64,000 nt of DNA from Gracilariopsis chorda (GCA_003194525.1 NBIV01000048.1:124001-188000), one strand, 5' to 3'. Positions 32,322-42,081 are shown, counted from the stretch's first letter. Notes: a model not told the origin generated them from the sequence alone. Numbers and translations are program-made.

Positions 32322-33360
32322 TAACAGAGCACAGCGAATGCACCATACGTAATCAAGAACATATTCGCATCAGACAGCTTCTTGAAACAAAAGTACAGTC
32401 CCATAGGCATCAAATACACAGTCAAGTGGAGGTCGAAAAAGTACGATCCCCATGCTGTGTGCTCATGCTCTGACACGGGTCCAATAATCGGAATGTTCCT
32501 AGATACATACGTCGGATCAAGAAATGTTCGAATCCTACAAGTCATACGACCGCTGCTGTCGAACGCAAATGATACAAGAACCAGAGATACAAGAACGGAC
32601 AACGTGAAGAGTGCACGCGAGCGTACAAACGATTTGAACACCCTCGGTTCGGTAAAACTGCGTACCCAGTTCGTAACACAATACAAGTTAATGAGACCAA
32701 ACGTTCCAAAAGCCCGAGATGTTCAAAAGTTTGAACCGCGTTGAATCCAACAAATCGGATTTGCAGGAAGAGAAACGTTCCAAGCAAGTAGAAAGTGTTA
32801 TTCGCCACATATAGCCCTGCGAGTAACTCCCTGTAAAGAGCAGCACAAGGACGTAAACCGGGATCAACTTAATCAGAAAGAAGTATCTACCCCAACTGGC
32901 CACCATGAACAAGTATGATAGAGTAGCCATTCCTTACCAGAACAAAGAGCCTGTACTCACAGCTTTGGTCCATAGGTAGAAGCAGAAAATCATGGCATTG
33001 ATCGCAACGCCTTCGTTGCAATACGAGTCAGTGACCGCACAAGATATATACCCAGGCACAATAGATATGATAGCGGCAGCAACTATGCCTGATGCAGTGT
33101 CATATTCTTCGTTTGTAAGAGCATAGGAAGATAATGCAGTCAGTCCTGAGAATACCGGGGCTCTTAGCACGCAAACGTCCTGAATGTTGATTTGAAAACC
33201 GAGAAAATGGAGAGTATTGTACACTAAGCAGCTGTATACATTATCCCGGGGTAAAACGTGCCTCTCACGATTCTACCAAGCGGATACCATGATCGTGAAT
33301 CAAAGCAGGTCCCAAGCTTGTAGGAACCTTCTTCGACCAGAACTCTGACAAATTGAAAAG
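32310..33360 (-). pseudogene. STT3 oligosaccharyltransferase fragment
   Basis: Strong similarity to STT3, the catalytic subunit of oligosaccharyltransferase in the ER membrane. In order from the right: LVEEGSYKLGTCFDSRSWYPLGRIV, YNTLHFLGFQINIQDVCVLRAPVFSG, IVPGYISCAVTDSYCNEG, LFMVASWGRYFFLIKLIPVYVLVLL, DPTYVSRNIPIIGPVSEHEHTAWGSYFFDLH, and LSDANMFLITYG. Several phase changes and an in-frame TAA (after TGSLFW) break it, and SYDNEG is read SYCNEG. The N-terminus with the DXD motif and the C-terminus with WWDYG are absent. It is a captured internal piece, not a working gene. Confidence 0.9.
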
Positions 33361-34057
33361 GGGATTATTCGCAAGTTAGAGTGAATCGAGCGAAGGGGAG
33401 AAGAGGGTGCTGGACATTAACGCTCTGGACATCAGCGGTAGTGGTTCATGGTGTAGGGGTTAAGCTTACCTTGTGCTTCGGAAATTGAACAACGGTTCAA
33501 ACTCGTGGGTTATGCTTCATATCGCAGGACTGAGAAAAACCGGATGGAGAACGATACAATGTAGTTCAAACTGCGAGCTATTCCAAAGGCTGATCCGGCT
33601 TTTCAACCTTCCAAACGTCGGTCTCTAGATGTGGGCATGTACTCACTCCTCTGCAAACACGCAAAAATCCAGTTAGCATCTCACAAATCAGAAACTGTTG
33701 TGAATATGTTGAAGCACACAGTTCCACTGCCTAATCCTCGCAAAGCCATCTGCACAACTCGCGCATGTTATGAGTTATGATGGGATTGCTGTAGTGTTCG
33801 CAAACCCTGCTATCGGTGCCACATCTCCACTGCCACGTAAAAGTACTCACCTAAAGACAAAAGTTTCGAACAAGGAAAAGCACTCAGTCATATCGTCATC
33901 TTGAAAACACGTAAACAGGCGCATGTATAGCGATCGCACCAAGCATGAACAAACAAGCCGTTCTAATTGCCAAATCGCACGGACGAAATAAGAGCAACCT
34001 GTGAAATACCACCTGGGTTAAACTAACCAATTAGTGTACCATCATATCCAGTTTACC
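33361..34057. other. Passenger spacer with direct-repeat copy 2
   Basis: No gene. A weak tRNA-like stretch lies near 33440-33510 (A-box-like TGGTGTAGGGG, B-box-like GGTTCAAACTC) but cannot fold into a good acceptor stem. 33590-33960 is the second copy of the direct repeat. Confidence 0.5.
33590..33960 (+). repeat. Imperfect direct repeat, copy 2 (inside Harbinger 1)
   Basis: See copy 1 at 30500-31160. This copy is shorter and lacks the ~230-bp insert. It sits just outside the STT3 piece. Confidence 0.75.
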
Positions 34058-34996
34058 TCAATGAAGCTTCTTTGTCAAAGCTTCAATCAAACCAATCATC
34101 TGTTTCCTCTCTTCAAGTGCTAGAGCACGCTTTTCCTTTTCCATTTCAAATCGTTTCCTCTCAAGCTCCAATCTACTGTCCGCTTCTCTCCTCGAAGCCT
34201 CAAAATGTTGCCGATCTTTCTCGTTTCTTCCTCTTTCCATCTTCAAGCGTTCGTGTTCCATGTCGAACCGCTTCTGTTCTAATATTTGACGTTCTTTCGA
34301 TTGCTCGAGAAGAAAAACTGTCATATCGTCAGCAGAATTAGAAGCCTCCAAACGTCGAGCCCGTTTCCTGCCTGGCGATTTCGAGATATCAGTACCTCCA
34401 TCACTTTGCACTGCAATTGTCTTGTGTTTCGTAGCCTTCTTGCGTATTTCTTCATCGGCATCAATTAGTTTTTTCTCATGTGCACTAAGCTCTTCCTTTT
34501 CTACCTTCACCGCTTCTGCTTTTTCGTCCATTTCAAGAATGAGATCATCTAGCAGCACTTCCTTTTCACCATACTCCTCCAAAATTCCAGTTGCGGACAC
34601 ATTACGCCTATTGTCCGCTCTTCGTATAGCCACGAGACTTTTAAATCGATCGATTAGCGTCTTCCGTGATGGACGGTTCATATAAGAAAAAACTGCCCTA
34701 GGAACAACTGCAAGAAAATTATTTAACACTTTATCAAATATCACGTCAGTTTTGCCCCATTCTGGAACATGCGCGTCAGATCCTCGCACCGCCTGAAGAA
34801 GACAAATGTCATATGCTTGAGTAAACCGAAATCGCTTCAGTTGTTGCGTAGTGGACGATAAGGCAGACTCATTTGGTAGTTCGGGAGAATGGGTTTGGGT
34901 GTTTCCGGGCAATCCTGTTGTAGTCTGCATAGCCTTGGCGTCTTTCCACGACTTTTCGGAATGCCCGGACGTGCTCATGGTCAGAGAGACGTTCAA
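34058..34996 (-). CDS. Myb/SANT-like DNA-binding protein of Harbinger 1
   Basis: A 312-residue intact frame. Residues about 50-125 form a Myb/SANT-like helical domain (RFRFTQAYDICLLQAV, W residue in EWGKTDVIFDKVLN, then KTLIDRFKSLVA). A basic nuclear-signal-like stretch follows (PGRKRARR, about 210). The C-terminal 90 residues are a long Glu/Arg/Lys coiled coil for dimerisation. In PIF/Harbinger elements such a protein binds the transposon ends and imports the transposase. It starts 172 bp inside the right end and points toward the transposase gene, which fits the role. Confidence 0.8.
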   Translation of the reverse strand: MNVSLTMSTSGHSEKSWKDAKAMQTTTGLPGNTQTHSPELPNESALSSTTQQLKRFRFTQAYDICLLQAVRGSDAHVPEWGKTDVIFDKVLNNFLAVVPRAVFSYMNRPSRKTLIDRFKSLVAIRRADNRRNVSATGILEEYGEKEVLLDDLILEMDEKAEAVKVEKEELSAHEKKLIDADEEIRKKATKHKTIAVQSDGGTDISKSPGRKRARRLEASNSADDMTVFLLEQSKERQILEQKRFDMEHERLKMERGRNEKDRQHFEASRREADSRLELERKRFEMEKEKRALALEERKQMIGLIEALTKKLH

Positions 34997-35140
34997 ACGT
35001 AGCGCGTCGTCTGCGAAAGAGGTATACCATCAGCTACTAGTATGGATGGTGGTTTGTACGAGAATTTGTATGAAATTCTCGTACGTTTCGTAGCCACAAA
35101 TGACAAGTGTGCATCCTGTCCCTGGTGTATACCATAATTG

Positions 35141-35168
35141 TACGAGAATTTGTACGGCGTAAATCCTC
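35141..35168 (-). repeat. Right terminal inverted repeat of Harbinger 1
   Basis: The reverse complement starts GAGGATTTACGCCGTA. It is followed on the outer side by TATTA at 35169-35173, the same 5-mer as on the left. Confidence 0.8.
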
Positions 35169-35173
35169 TATTA

Positions 35174-35760
35174 CTATTTATTTCTGTAGTGTACCTACTT
35201 AGATGAGCGTGACCTCACTCGCTAGCGCTAAGTAAAGTTAGCCCGAGTCTTCGGTCGCACATAAGTGTTCAGTTTTACCTGAAGAATCCGTCTCTGGATT
35301 ACATTGCCTTTGCAGCGTGCACTACTCCACCCGGAGGGTCACTGCAATCGTTTTATAGTATCTAACCACTCGGAACAACTACAGATATACTGTGTTCACT
35401 AGTTGTTGTGTGACTTCTATTTTCTCTGTGTTACAAATATCGACCCTGTATTGGGTATTATTTTGTTGTTTGTTGTTTGTTGTTTGTTGTTTGTTGTTTG
35501 TTGTTTGTTGTTTGTTGTTGCTTTTGCACCCAACGTCGGGTCGAGTTTTACGGTCTTACACCGGACACCTGGGTAGACGGAGAGCTCAACCGCTGAGTCT
35601 ACTTCGCAAGAGGGCAGGGACTCGGACATCCTTGACTGTCACCCATTCCCGGGTTTTGCACTACAAATACCTCGGTCATGTCTTCGTCGGCGATAAGGAT
35701 CTCTACGCCTATTATGCATAAATGGAGGCCTGTGTTGGGGAAAATGACCATGAAGCAGAG
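35174..35760. other. Spacer between Harbinger 1 and fossil B, with microsatellite
   Basis: Holds about eight copies of a 7-bp unit (TTGTTGT)n at 35461-35520, followed by gcacccaacgtcgggtcg at about 35526, a primer-site-like phrase. It could be LTR-plus-leader remains of another retroelement, but I found no partner LTR. No gene. Confidence 0.4.
35461..35520. repeat. (TTGTTGT)n microsatellite, about 8 units
   Basis: A 60-bp uninterrupted run of a 7-bp unit, directly visible. Confidence 0.95.
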
Positions 35761-36760
35761 CTAGATCTTACCAGTAGCCGTTGAGGTTCCGTTCTGGTTA
35801 TTCCTCTTTTCGGCGGTCACCAGCACCATCGGTTTCTCGAAGCGCTGGTCTGGGTTTTCGGGATGTTTCTCCTTGATAGTGGCAAAAATGGTACACAATA
35901 TAGTCGAGACGTCTGCTTTTGAGTCTCCCAGGCCAACTTCTTCAAATTCGTTCAACAGTATCAAATACCATCCTTCTTTTTCGTTCGGGATGGTATGTGA
36001 CACCGAGCGGACGGATGCAATCTTTGCGTTCTTTCCATGCTGCTTTTTGTTTCCAAATAGTTCGTCCGTTAGCTCTTGCTTCTTCTCTTTTAGTTTATAT
36101 GGGTTTTTCTTACTCAAAAAAATCCCGTCGCATTCATCTTTGTTCAGGCAGGGCTTATTCCATTCCCCTGCGTTCTCTTCTTTCCTTTTGAAATGTATGT
36201 CTTTTTTCTTTCCGAGACGTTCGCGGATGGAGCAGCTTGCTTTTTGGACTTCTACGGAAGCCTCCTGGATACTGTTATTGTACGAATTTTTATAGTGGCC
36301 ACTGTTCTGTTTTCGTTTGCGTTTGGAGATTGCCAACTGAACGGCGTGCACCTGATCGGAAAGAGTGCATAACTCGTTGGCGAAGAAAGTCAGGTTCCCC
36401 TTCTGTTCTGCTCTCAGCATTCCCATCTGGTCTCTCAAAAGCTGTTTGAGTTTCGGAGACTCGACTTTTTTTACCAGTTTGGTCACGAGTTGCTTGCAGC
36501 GTTCAGTCTCAGTGATTACTTTGGGTGTCTTGTGTTCGTCGAATGCAGTTATAGTGTCCGGAACAAAACTGCTCTACGGTCCCAGCTGAATCTATCGGGA
36601 TTGCTGTATTTTTTTCTTTCGAGATAGCCTCTTCCACGCGATCGTTTAGGTCTCTGGAGCTATGCCCCAAGCGAGACTCGAAATAATTGTTTAAAGTTTC
36701 TTCTGTTTCCTCTTTTGCTTTGGAAGCGCCTTCAGCCTTTTTTCAAATGCACAGGCTTTG
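35761..36760 (-). mobile_element. Gag-side part of chromovirus-type fossil B
   Basis: The minus-strand sequence matches the Gag-to-protease region of element C: KLVKKVESPKLKQLL against its KLVKKLEPPELKQI, CLNKDECDGIF against CLNSEECSGIH, and VGLGDSKADVSTI against VALGDSEADYSTI. It stops about where the protease part at 24015 resumes. It is collinear with the Pol part on the far side of Harbinger 1. Broken in several places. Confidence 0.75.
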
Positions 36761-37184
36761 GAAAATTTTTGGTTTGATGCACTGACGTATCCAGGCAGCT
36801 TTGATTCTCTAACTTACCGGCATTGACGTTCCCCACAATTCTTACGTATGCAGAGTATTTTGTTTCAAAACAAATGAGTGTCGGTTGTGTTGCTTTTTAC
36901 AAAGACGGCAACGTGATTGTAATTACCAATCCGTACGTCGACATGCTCATTTTGTAACTTTTTGGTACGATTTGACGTCCCAAAGCGCTTTGTTGTTCGG
37001 TTACGCTACGCAAGTGAGTGCCGACCGTGTTTTGGTCTGACAGGAAAACTGAACAAACACACAAGACCTCAGAGTCTTACTGAGGCTGGCTTCTCCCTTC
37101 AGAGTTCTGCCTCTGGAGGTTGGCTTCTTATTCTCTACTGGACACCTTCCTGATGGAAGGTAACTACGGTTTCTTGCGTGTGCG
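36761..37184. other. Unassigned spacer
   Basis: No gene or repeat recognised. Possibly remains of the far end of fossil B, but no LTR similar to those of element C is visible. Confidence 0.3.
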
Positions 37185-37508
37185 TTGCGCTGTTGCCCCG
37201 CAATTCGTACCACACTAGTTCGGGTCCTGTTCTTCTTTTGGAAATGCCTCTTTCCTAATTGGGCAATTGCTAGATTAATTAACAGCATCCACACCGCTGA
37301 AGAGCCATACTGTTGTTTTAATTGCGGAAGGAGCTTTAAATGGAAGAGTGGTTCTGCATCGCATGAACGCGCACATAGGCTTCGCACGGACTATTCTCTC
37401 TTCGCGTATGCATGCAAGGATATGCGACGAATAATCACATACATTATCGTCACTAAGCGTCATCACACTCGCTGCTTCCCGGTTAAGAGAGAGGAACGTG
37501 ATATGTAG
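37185..37508 (+). pseudogene. Chimeric relic: C2H2 finger piece joined to Argonaute PIWI piece
   Basis: The plus frame reads HTAEEPYCCFNCGRSFKWKSG...FAYACKDM and then RRIITYIIVTKRHHTRCFPVKREE. The first half is homologous to the second finger of the 11788 protein (GEEPYFCFDCERSFKWRSG...FAYAF). The second half is the KRHHTR strand of the Argonaute PIWI domain, closest to the plus-strand fragment at 16700-16790. The join falls near 37415. No complete finger or PIWI domain remains. The frame is 107 codons long and open, but the content is a mosaic of two gene fragments. Confidence 0.7.
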
Positions 37509-38890
37509 AATGTTGCGTCTGTATACACATCTGTATGCGGGTGAAGCTATCCAGGGAGTAGGGAGTGACATGCCGACACCTGGCATTCGACCGAGCGTGC
37601 ACTGTCCTACATATCGTCGGCGGTCGGGTGAGAGTCTTTTGACTTCTCGGCCATGTCAATTTTTTTTTGCCTACCCATCCCCGTCCGGACGCCCTTCCCT
37701 GGGCTTCCCTCAGATGTCTATTCTCTGATATTGTTTTTCTTTGTTTAGTTTTCGATAGATAGTTAAGAGTACTTTCGCCATCGCTGATATCCTGGGTGTG
37801 TGGGAGCTCCAACCGTAAACGACCACCTATCTTCATTGAGGAAGATTACTGTCTTTTCGTAGATGTATTCTGATTGTAGGTATTTCCCCGAGAATTCTAT
37901 TCGAAGAAGTTTATGTAATGCTTTTATGTATTAATTCTACATATGTTTTTTGTAATTTAGATAGGATACATGACGCAGCATCTGGCGAACGCACTTTGTG
38001 GTAAGAGGTAACCGTATATCATGACGAATGTTATTTGTCAATTTTGGACATTTGGTTTTCTAGTAGGTTGTCGGTTGTTTGATATAATAACTCGATTGTT
38101 TAAACAAATATTCAAATATGTTTGCATTGCGACATAGCTTGCAAGAATATTGTTCTAGAGAGAAACACATTCTCTGGCGTGTTATGTGAACGCACTTCTC
38201 AAAAAGCGATCTGGCCAAGTACGCCTAAATGTAAGAAAATAATCATTTTTCTGCATTACAAAACATTGTCAGACATAGCCCTGGAGAGGACTACCCTCGT
38301 ATAGTGCACTTGAAAAAATGCAGCTCGAGCTGCTCGGCCATAGCTGTTGCCGTGGGCAGTCCTTTGCGCAGAGCGGCGTGGGTGAGAACTCGCAGCATCA
38401 TGTGTTGTTGCGGCGACGGCGGCGCTCCACAGCGAGCGGGGTCTGGCTCACCACCACGTGGCGCAAGCGAAGACTCATTTTATTGAAGAACAACAATGCC
38501 CGGCAACACTACAGCCGTTTGTAGTCTACAAATGTACCCGCAAGAAATTTTCAAGAGAAAAAGAGGATACAGGTAGTCTCATGGTGCGCCGTGGCAAACT
38601 CCATGTAAAGGCAAACGCTGTACTGTAAATTATGAGGCCACTGTAAGTGGGTGCCGGGTATCTTGCCAAGGTTACTAAACGGGGTTAAGACGGATATCCG
38701 AAGTCTCGCCAAAGCTTGCTATGCAAACCCAAGGGTTTACCCTTGTGAGATTGAGGACATTCGGCTCATCGACGACGCACTTAAACGGGTCATAGACCAA
38801 CGATGCTATTACAACTAAACCCAACTGCTATCTTTGGTAATAGATCTGATGTACGGGATAGAACGAGAACGGCTTAGCATCACATTGGTA
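37509..38890. other. Low-gene spacer with one short coding-like piece
   Basis: AT-rich at 37840-38110. A GC-rich patch at 38320-38470 gives 60-68-codon frames I do not trust. The plus strand at about 38650-38817 reads a protein-like stretch (KTDIRSLAKACYANPRVYPC, then EDIRLIDDALKRVIDQ) ending in a stop, perhaps the tail of a lost gene. AAGGGT-TT-ACCCTT at about 38733 is a small hairpin. Confidence 0.35.
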
Positions 38891-40903
38891 TCAGCTCAGC
38901 GTAGTAGCCGACTCCTTCGACAGGTCCTTAATGTTATTCACCTGGATCTGTTTCGAAGACAGGGACCACAAATGCTCTCCACCCAGCACAAGGTTCCGTT
39001 CAATGGACGGCGAATACCTGCTCGATGATACACTTTCATGCGTAATACGACCTCGTTCCTTAATGGTGCTGTCCGAAACCTCTAACACCACCGACCCAAC
39101 GAACCGATCCGAAGCGAAGTACGCCGACACAGGAAGCACTGCCACAGATTCCGGCCCCCAGTACAAGAACGCTCGGTGATCCCACTCGGCAGTCGAGCGA
39201 CTTCCTGGCAACGTCCATGACGACAGCTCGGTGGGCTTTGTCTTATCCGACACGTCGAACAACGTTACCTTCGAGCCCGTCACTCTACCCTCCGCGGTAG
39301 CGTCCTGTCCGACGCCGAGGATGCGACCAGCTGAGATTGGGTGCAGGTAGGAACTGAAGCCTGGGATCTTCAACTCGCCCGTCACTCTCAGCCACCATGG
39401 TCGTGAGAGATCAATAATGTATAATGGATCTATCTGTCGGAACGTCACCACGTACGCTGTGTCTTTCACGTAGCGCACGGCGAAGATGCGCTCTCCCAAT
39501 CCCAAGTTACCCACTTCTCCGATTTTTTGCAACTTCTTGCTGTACCTGTTGGTCCTGAACGATGTCACCTTGCTCGAACTTTCGTCTCGAGCGCCCCACC
39601 AAGGTGCGCCATCGGTGGTGGCAATGAAGAAGTATCGGTTGTACTCGTGCATGGAAAACTGGTTCAGCACGCTTCCCGATACTTCACCACTCGCAACGTA
39701 GTTTGCGCCGTAGTCGTGGAGCGAGAACTTATGGATGGACGTCTTAAAGTCCCTACCTGATCTTATGCTGTTTTCGAAACCGAAGAAGTCCCATCGGTAT
39801 TCCGTCGTGGTGACGTACAAGGAGGAGGCTGTGGCGTATACCTCATCGCCTTCAGAGACAATTGAAACGCTTCCTGTTGGCTTCAAATTTCCTGAGACAG
39901 GCAGAGTGACCACGGTGAGCAAGTCAAATCCAGGGAAAATTCCCGGTATGTACACGTTGGAGCACGAAGAAATCAAGGAAGTAGTCTCACCGCTCTGACC
40001 CTCGAACTTGAGTGAGTAACCAGGATACCAATCGTTTTGAGTAGACCTTCGGATAACTTCTTGATTGTGAGCTTTCGCTTCAGCGTAAGGAACCACACAA
40101 GATGGGTACTTGAATCTCAGGTGGGGTTTGTACAGCATGACAATTCGGGCGACGCCGTCAACTTCCCTCGAGTTCAAATAGCGGCCTTCCATGCGAAGGG
40201 TAGCCACTAACTTGGGAATGCCATTGTTCACCTTGATCTGATACACACTAGTCGTGCTCTGATCAAAGAAGATACCGCCAACACGTTTGGAGAGTGGTAT
40301 GGGATATATAGAGCCATAAGTCTGTGCAATGACCAGCAGATGGTCGCGCTCAATAAGCATCTCCCTTGCACGGGATGGCAGTGTCAACTCACCAGTCACA
40401 CGCCCATTCTTCCCTCCATCCTTCACGTCGAGCACAAAGAACTTTCTTCCACGAACGACAAACACTCGTTTGCCATCTGTTTTAATGATATCCGGCTCAT
40501 CGACTCCTTCCACTTGCACGTTAGTTTCCGAGAAATCCACACCAGCCACTGGTTCGCTGGCCGACGGCGCAGCCTTCGGCACAGCATTGCTTTCAAACGC
40601 GGTGGGAGCTGCATTGGCGCTGTCTGTAGCAAACGCGGTGTTCGCCAAGAAGACTGGGGGCATCGGGTCGAAGCCACGGCCTCGATACGGCCCGCAGTAA
40701 AAGGACGGACGGAACGAGCCGTAATTTCGCTGATCACTTAGCCCGTACGCACCGACACGCGACATTGCGTTGTTCTTGAAGTAGCGCACGAGGTCGGGGC
40801 ACTTGTTGTAGCGGCTGAGTGAGATGGCGTGCACATTGTGGAGTAGCAAAGTAAAGAGGACAGCCGCCAAGACGGCGGTGTGACGCGGAGAGACGGACGT
40901 CAT
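38891..40903 (-). CDS. Secreted beta-propeller-domain protein
   Basis: A 670-residue intact frame with a clear signal peptide (residues 1-26, ending NVHA-I). From about residue 125 it shows the hallmark of the Beta_propel family of secreted proteins distantly related to WD40 repeats: ETNVQVEGVDEPDIIKTDG followed by RVFVV and FFVLDV strands. Repeated blade-like segments run to the end. The family is best known from bacteria and archaea; its biochemical role is unknown. The frame is uninterrupted. A TACCCTTGGTA motif lies about 210 bp upstream of the start. It is one of the best-preserved host genes in the window. Confidence 0.88.
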   Translation of the reverse strand: MTSVSPRHTAVLAAVLFTLLLHNVHAISLSRYNKCPDLVRYFKNNAMSRVGAYGLSDQRNYGSFRPSFYCGPYRGRGFDPMPPVFLANTAFATDSANAAPTAFESNAVPKAAPSASEPVAGVDFSETNVQVEGVDEPDIIKTDGKRVFVVRGRKFFVLDVKDGGKNGRVTGELTLPSRAREMLIERDHLLVIAQTYGSIYPIPLSKRVGGIFFDQSTTSVYQIKVNNGIPKLVATLRMEGRYLNSREVDGVARIVMLYKPHLRFKYPSCVVPYAEAKAHNQEVIRRSTQNDWYPGYSLKFEGQSGETTSLISSCSNVYIPGIFPGFDLLTVVTLPVSGNLKPTGSVSIVSEGDEVYATASSLYVTTTEYRWDFFGFENSIRSGRDFKTSIHKFSLHDYGANYVASGEVSGSVLNQFSMHEYNRYFFIATTDGAPWWGARDESSSKVTSFRTNRYSKKLQKIGEVGNLGLGERIFAVRYVKDTAYVVTFRQIDPLYIIDLSRPWWLRVTGELKIPGFSSYLHPISAGRILGVGQDATAEGRVTGSKVTLFDVSDKTKPTELSSWTLPGSRSTAEWDHRAFLYWGPESVAVLPVSAYFASDRFVGSVVLEVSDSTIKERGRITHESVSSSRYSPSIERNLVLGGEHLWSLSSKQIQVNNIKDLSKESATTLS

Positions 40904-41110
40904 GGCGATGTTGGATGACGGAGAGAGCGGAGAAAGTAGTGTGGGTGTGGACGGCGGGTTCTTAAGGACTGTGGGAGTGAGTCACTGCGTGTTGCCAATA
41001 CGTATCGACATTTCCCATGGTGGGTGCAACTATGCGGCAGCGCAGTGGGACAAGCTTGTCCGGTTGCCGTAGAGCGTCTTCAACGCTCTGCGCATCTCGA
41101 GATGCAGTCT

Positions 41111-41127
41111 TGGTACCCTTGGTAATA
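41111..41127. promoter_or_regulatory. TTGGTACCCTTGGTAA motif upstream of beta-propeller gene
   Basis: About 210 bp upstream of the ATG at 40903, on the promoter side. Member of the GGTACC-type set with 9-bp period. Confidence 0.3.
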
Positions 41128-42038
41128 GGGATAAGGTGAGGTTGTGGAAGAAGGGCGAGAGTGAATTGTGAGGGATGTCGGGGTTGTGTACGCAGGACTC
41201 AGAAGTGTGTCAGTCAAAGGGTGCAAATGCATTAACGTGGGTGGAACTGGCAGCGGAAACAAGGCATACGTGAAATTCAAGTTCACTGAATTTGAGGGCA
41301 GCGATCCCCGACAACTAACGGAAGCGTTATAAATAAAGATGCGGCGGCGCGAATTGTTGTGTTTCATTCTTGTGAACGCTAGCGGAAGAGGGCTCCGCAA
41401 GGCGCGCACTGCGGGCGCTCTTGTGTTGGCGACTTCAACAATAGCGCAACCGAGCCGTTAATTTGATTACAATCTGAGTAACTTATACGACGTAAGGCTC
41501 AGATGTTCATCTCGACGCACACACATAAGTTAGGTATATATAGTGCAATGTAGCGTTTGCACACTTGTGAGAACGTATCATCGCGTTGCAGTTTAACTGG
41601 TGCCAAACTGCTGTGCAGGTGAGCTAGCTCATTCTCCAGGTAGAGGTTGAGCGTAACCCTAGCTGTACACAGGCGTGCAGAAGCAACGGGTAATAACCTT
41701 CGCCGAGCATTGGAGGGATTGTGCATCCGATTGGAACGAGAACATATTCCACAGCAGGTTTGACACAATGCACACTGAGTGGAAAGAATTGCTGTGGGGG
41801 AGATGGTGCCTGATACGGACGCCCAATGGTGTTGACTGCAATGGAATGACGTTCGCATCACTCTCGAAGACGAGTCGGGGCTCGTAGCCGAAGATGTTGT
41901 CACTTTGTTTTCAGATGTTGTTGTACTTACACGGCACTGCGAGCAGTGAAACTTAGGCGTGTCGCGTTGACGCCAAGGCGTTTGCATCCACACCGTTGTT
42001 TCGCGCCATGCTTTCACTTTGCAGTTAACCCTGACCCT

Positions 42039-42081
42039 CGGTACCAACGGTACCAACGGTACCGACGGTACCCTTGGTAGC
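42039..42081. repeat. Five-unit 9-bp GGTACCNNN array
   Basis: ggtaccaac, ggtaccaac, ggtaccgac, ggtaccctt, ggtagc in a row. The cleanest array of the set; no confident gene start lies next to it. Confidence 0.85.

Larger units (their letters stand above)
24198..35168. mobile_element. 11-kb PIF/Harbinger transposon with captured gene pieces
   Basis: The ends match as terminal inverted repeats over 28 bases with 24 identities (GAGGATT.ACGCCGTA...CTCGTA), at 24198-24225 and 35141-35168. The direct 5-mer TATTA flanks both (24193-24197, 35169-35173). The transposase gene starts 188 bp inside the left end and a Myb-like gene starts 172 bp inside the right end, convergently, the usual two-gene layout of PIF/Harbinger. 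The 8.5 kb between holds pieces of several unrelated host-type genes. PIF/Harbinger elements are usually a few kb with a 3-bp TWA duplication, so both size and a 5-bp duplication are unusual. Subterminal inverted TACGAGAATTTGTA-type motifs lie near 35040-35155, and related CTCGTAGCC/GCTACGAG motifs near 24230-24270. Confidence 0.8.

Noticed and set aside
33440-33510. tRNA-like stretch with A-box and B-box resemblance
   Set aside because: No acceptor stem pairs and the anticodon arm is not convincing; at most a decayed tRNA-derived piece.
40329-40741. 123- and 133-codon plus-strand frames
   Set aside because: Antisense shadows of the intact beta-propeller gene.
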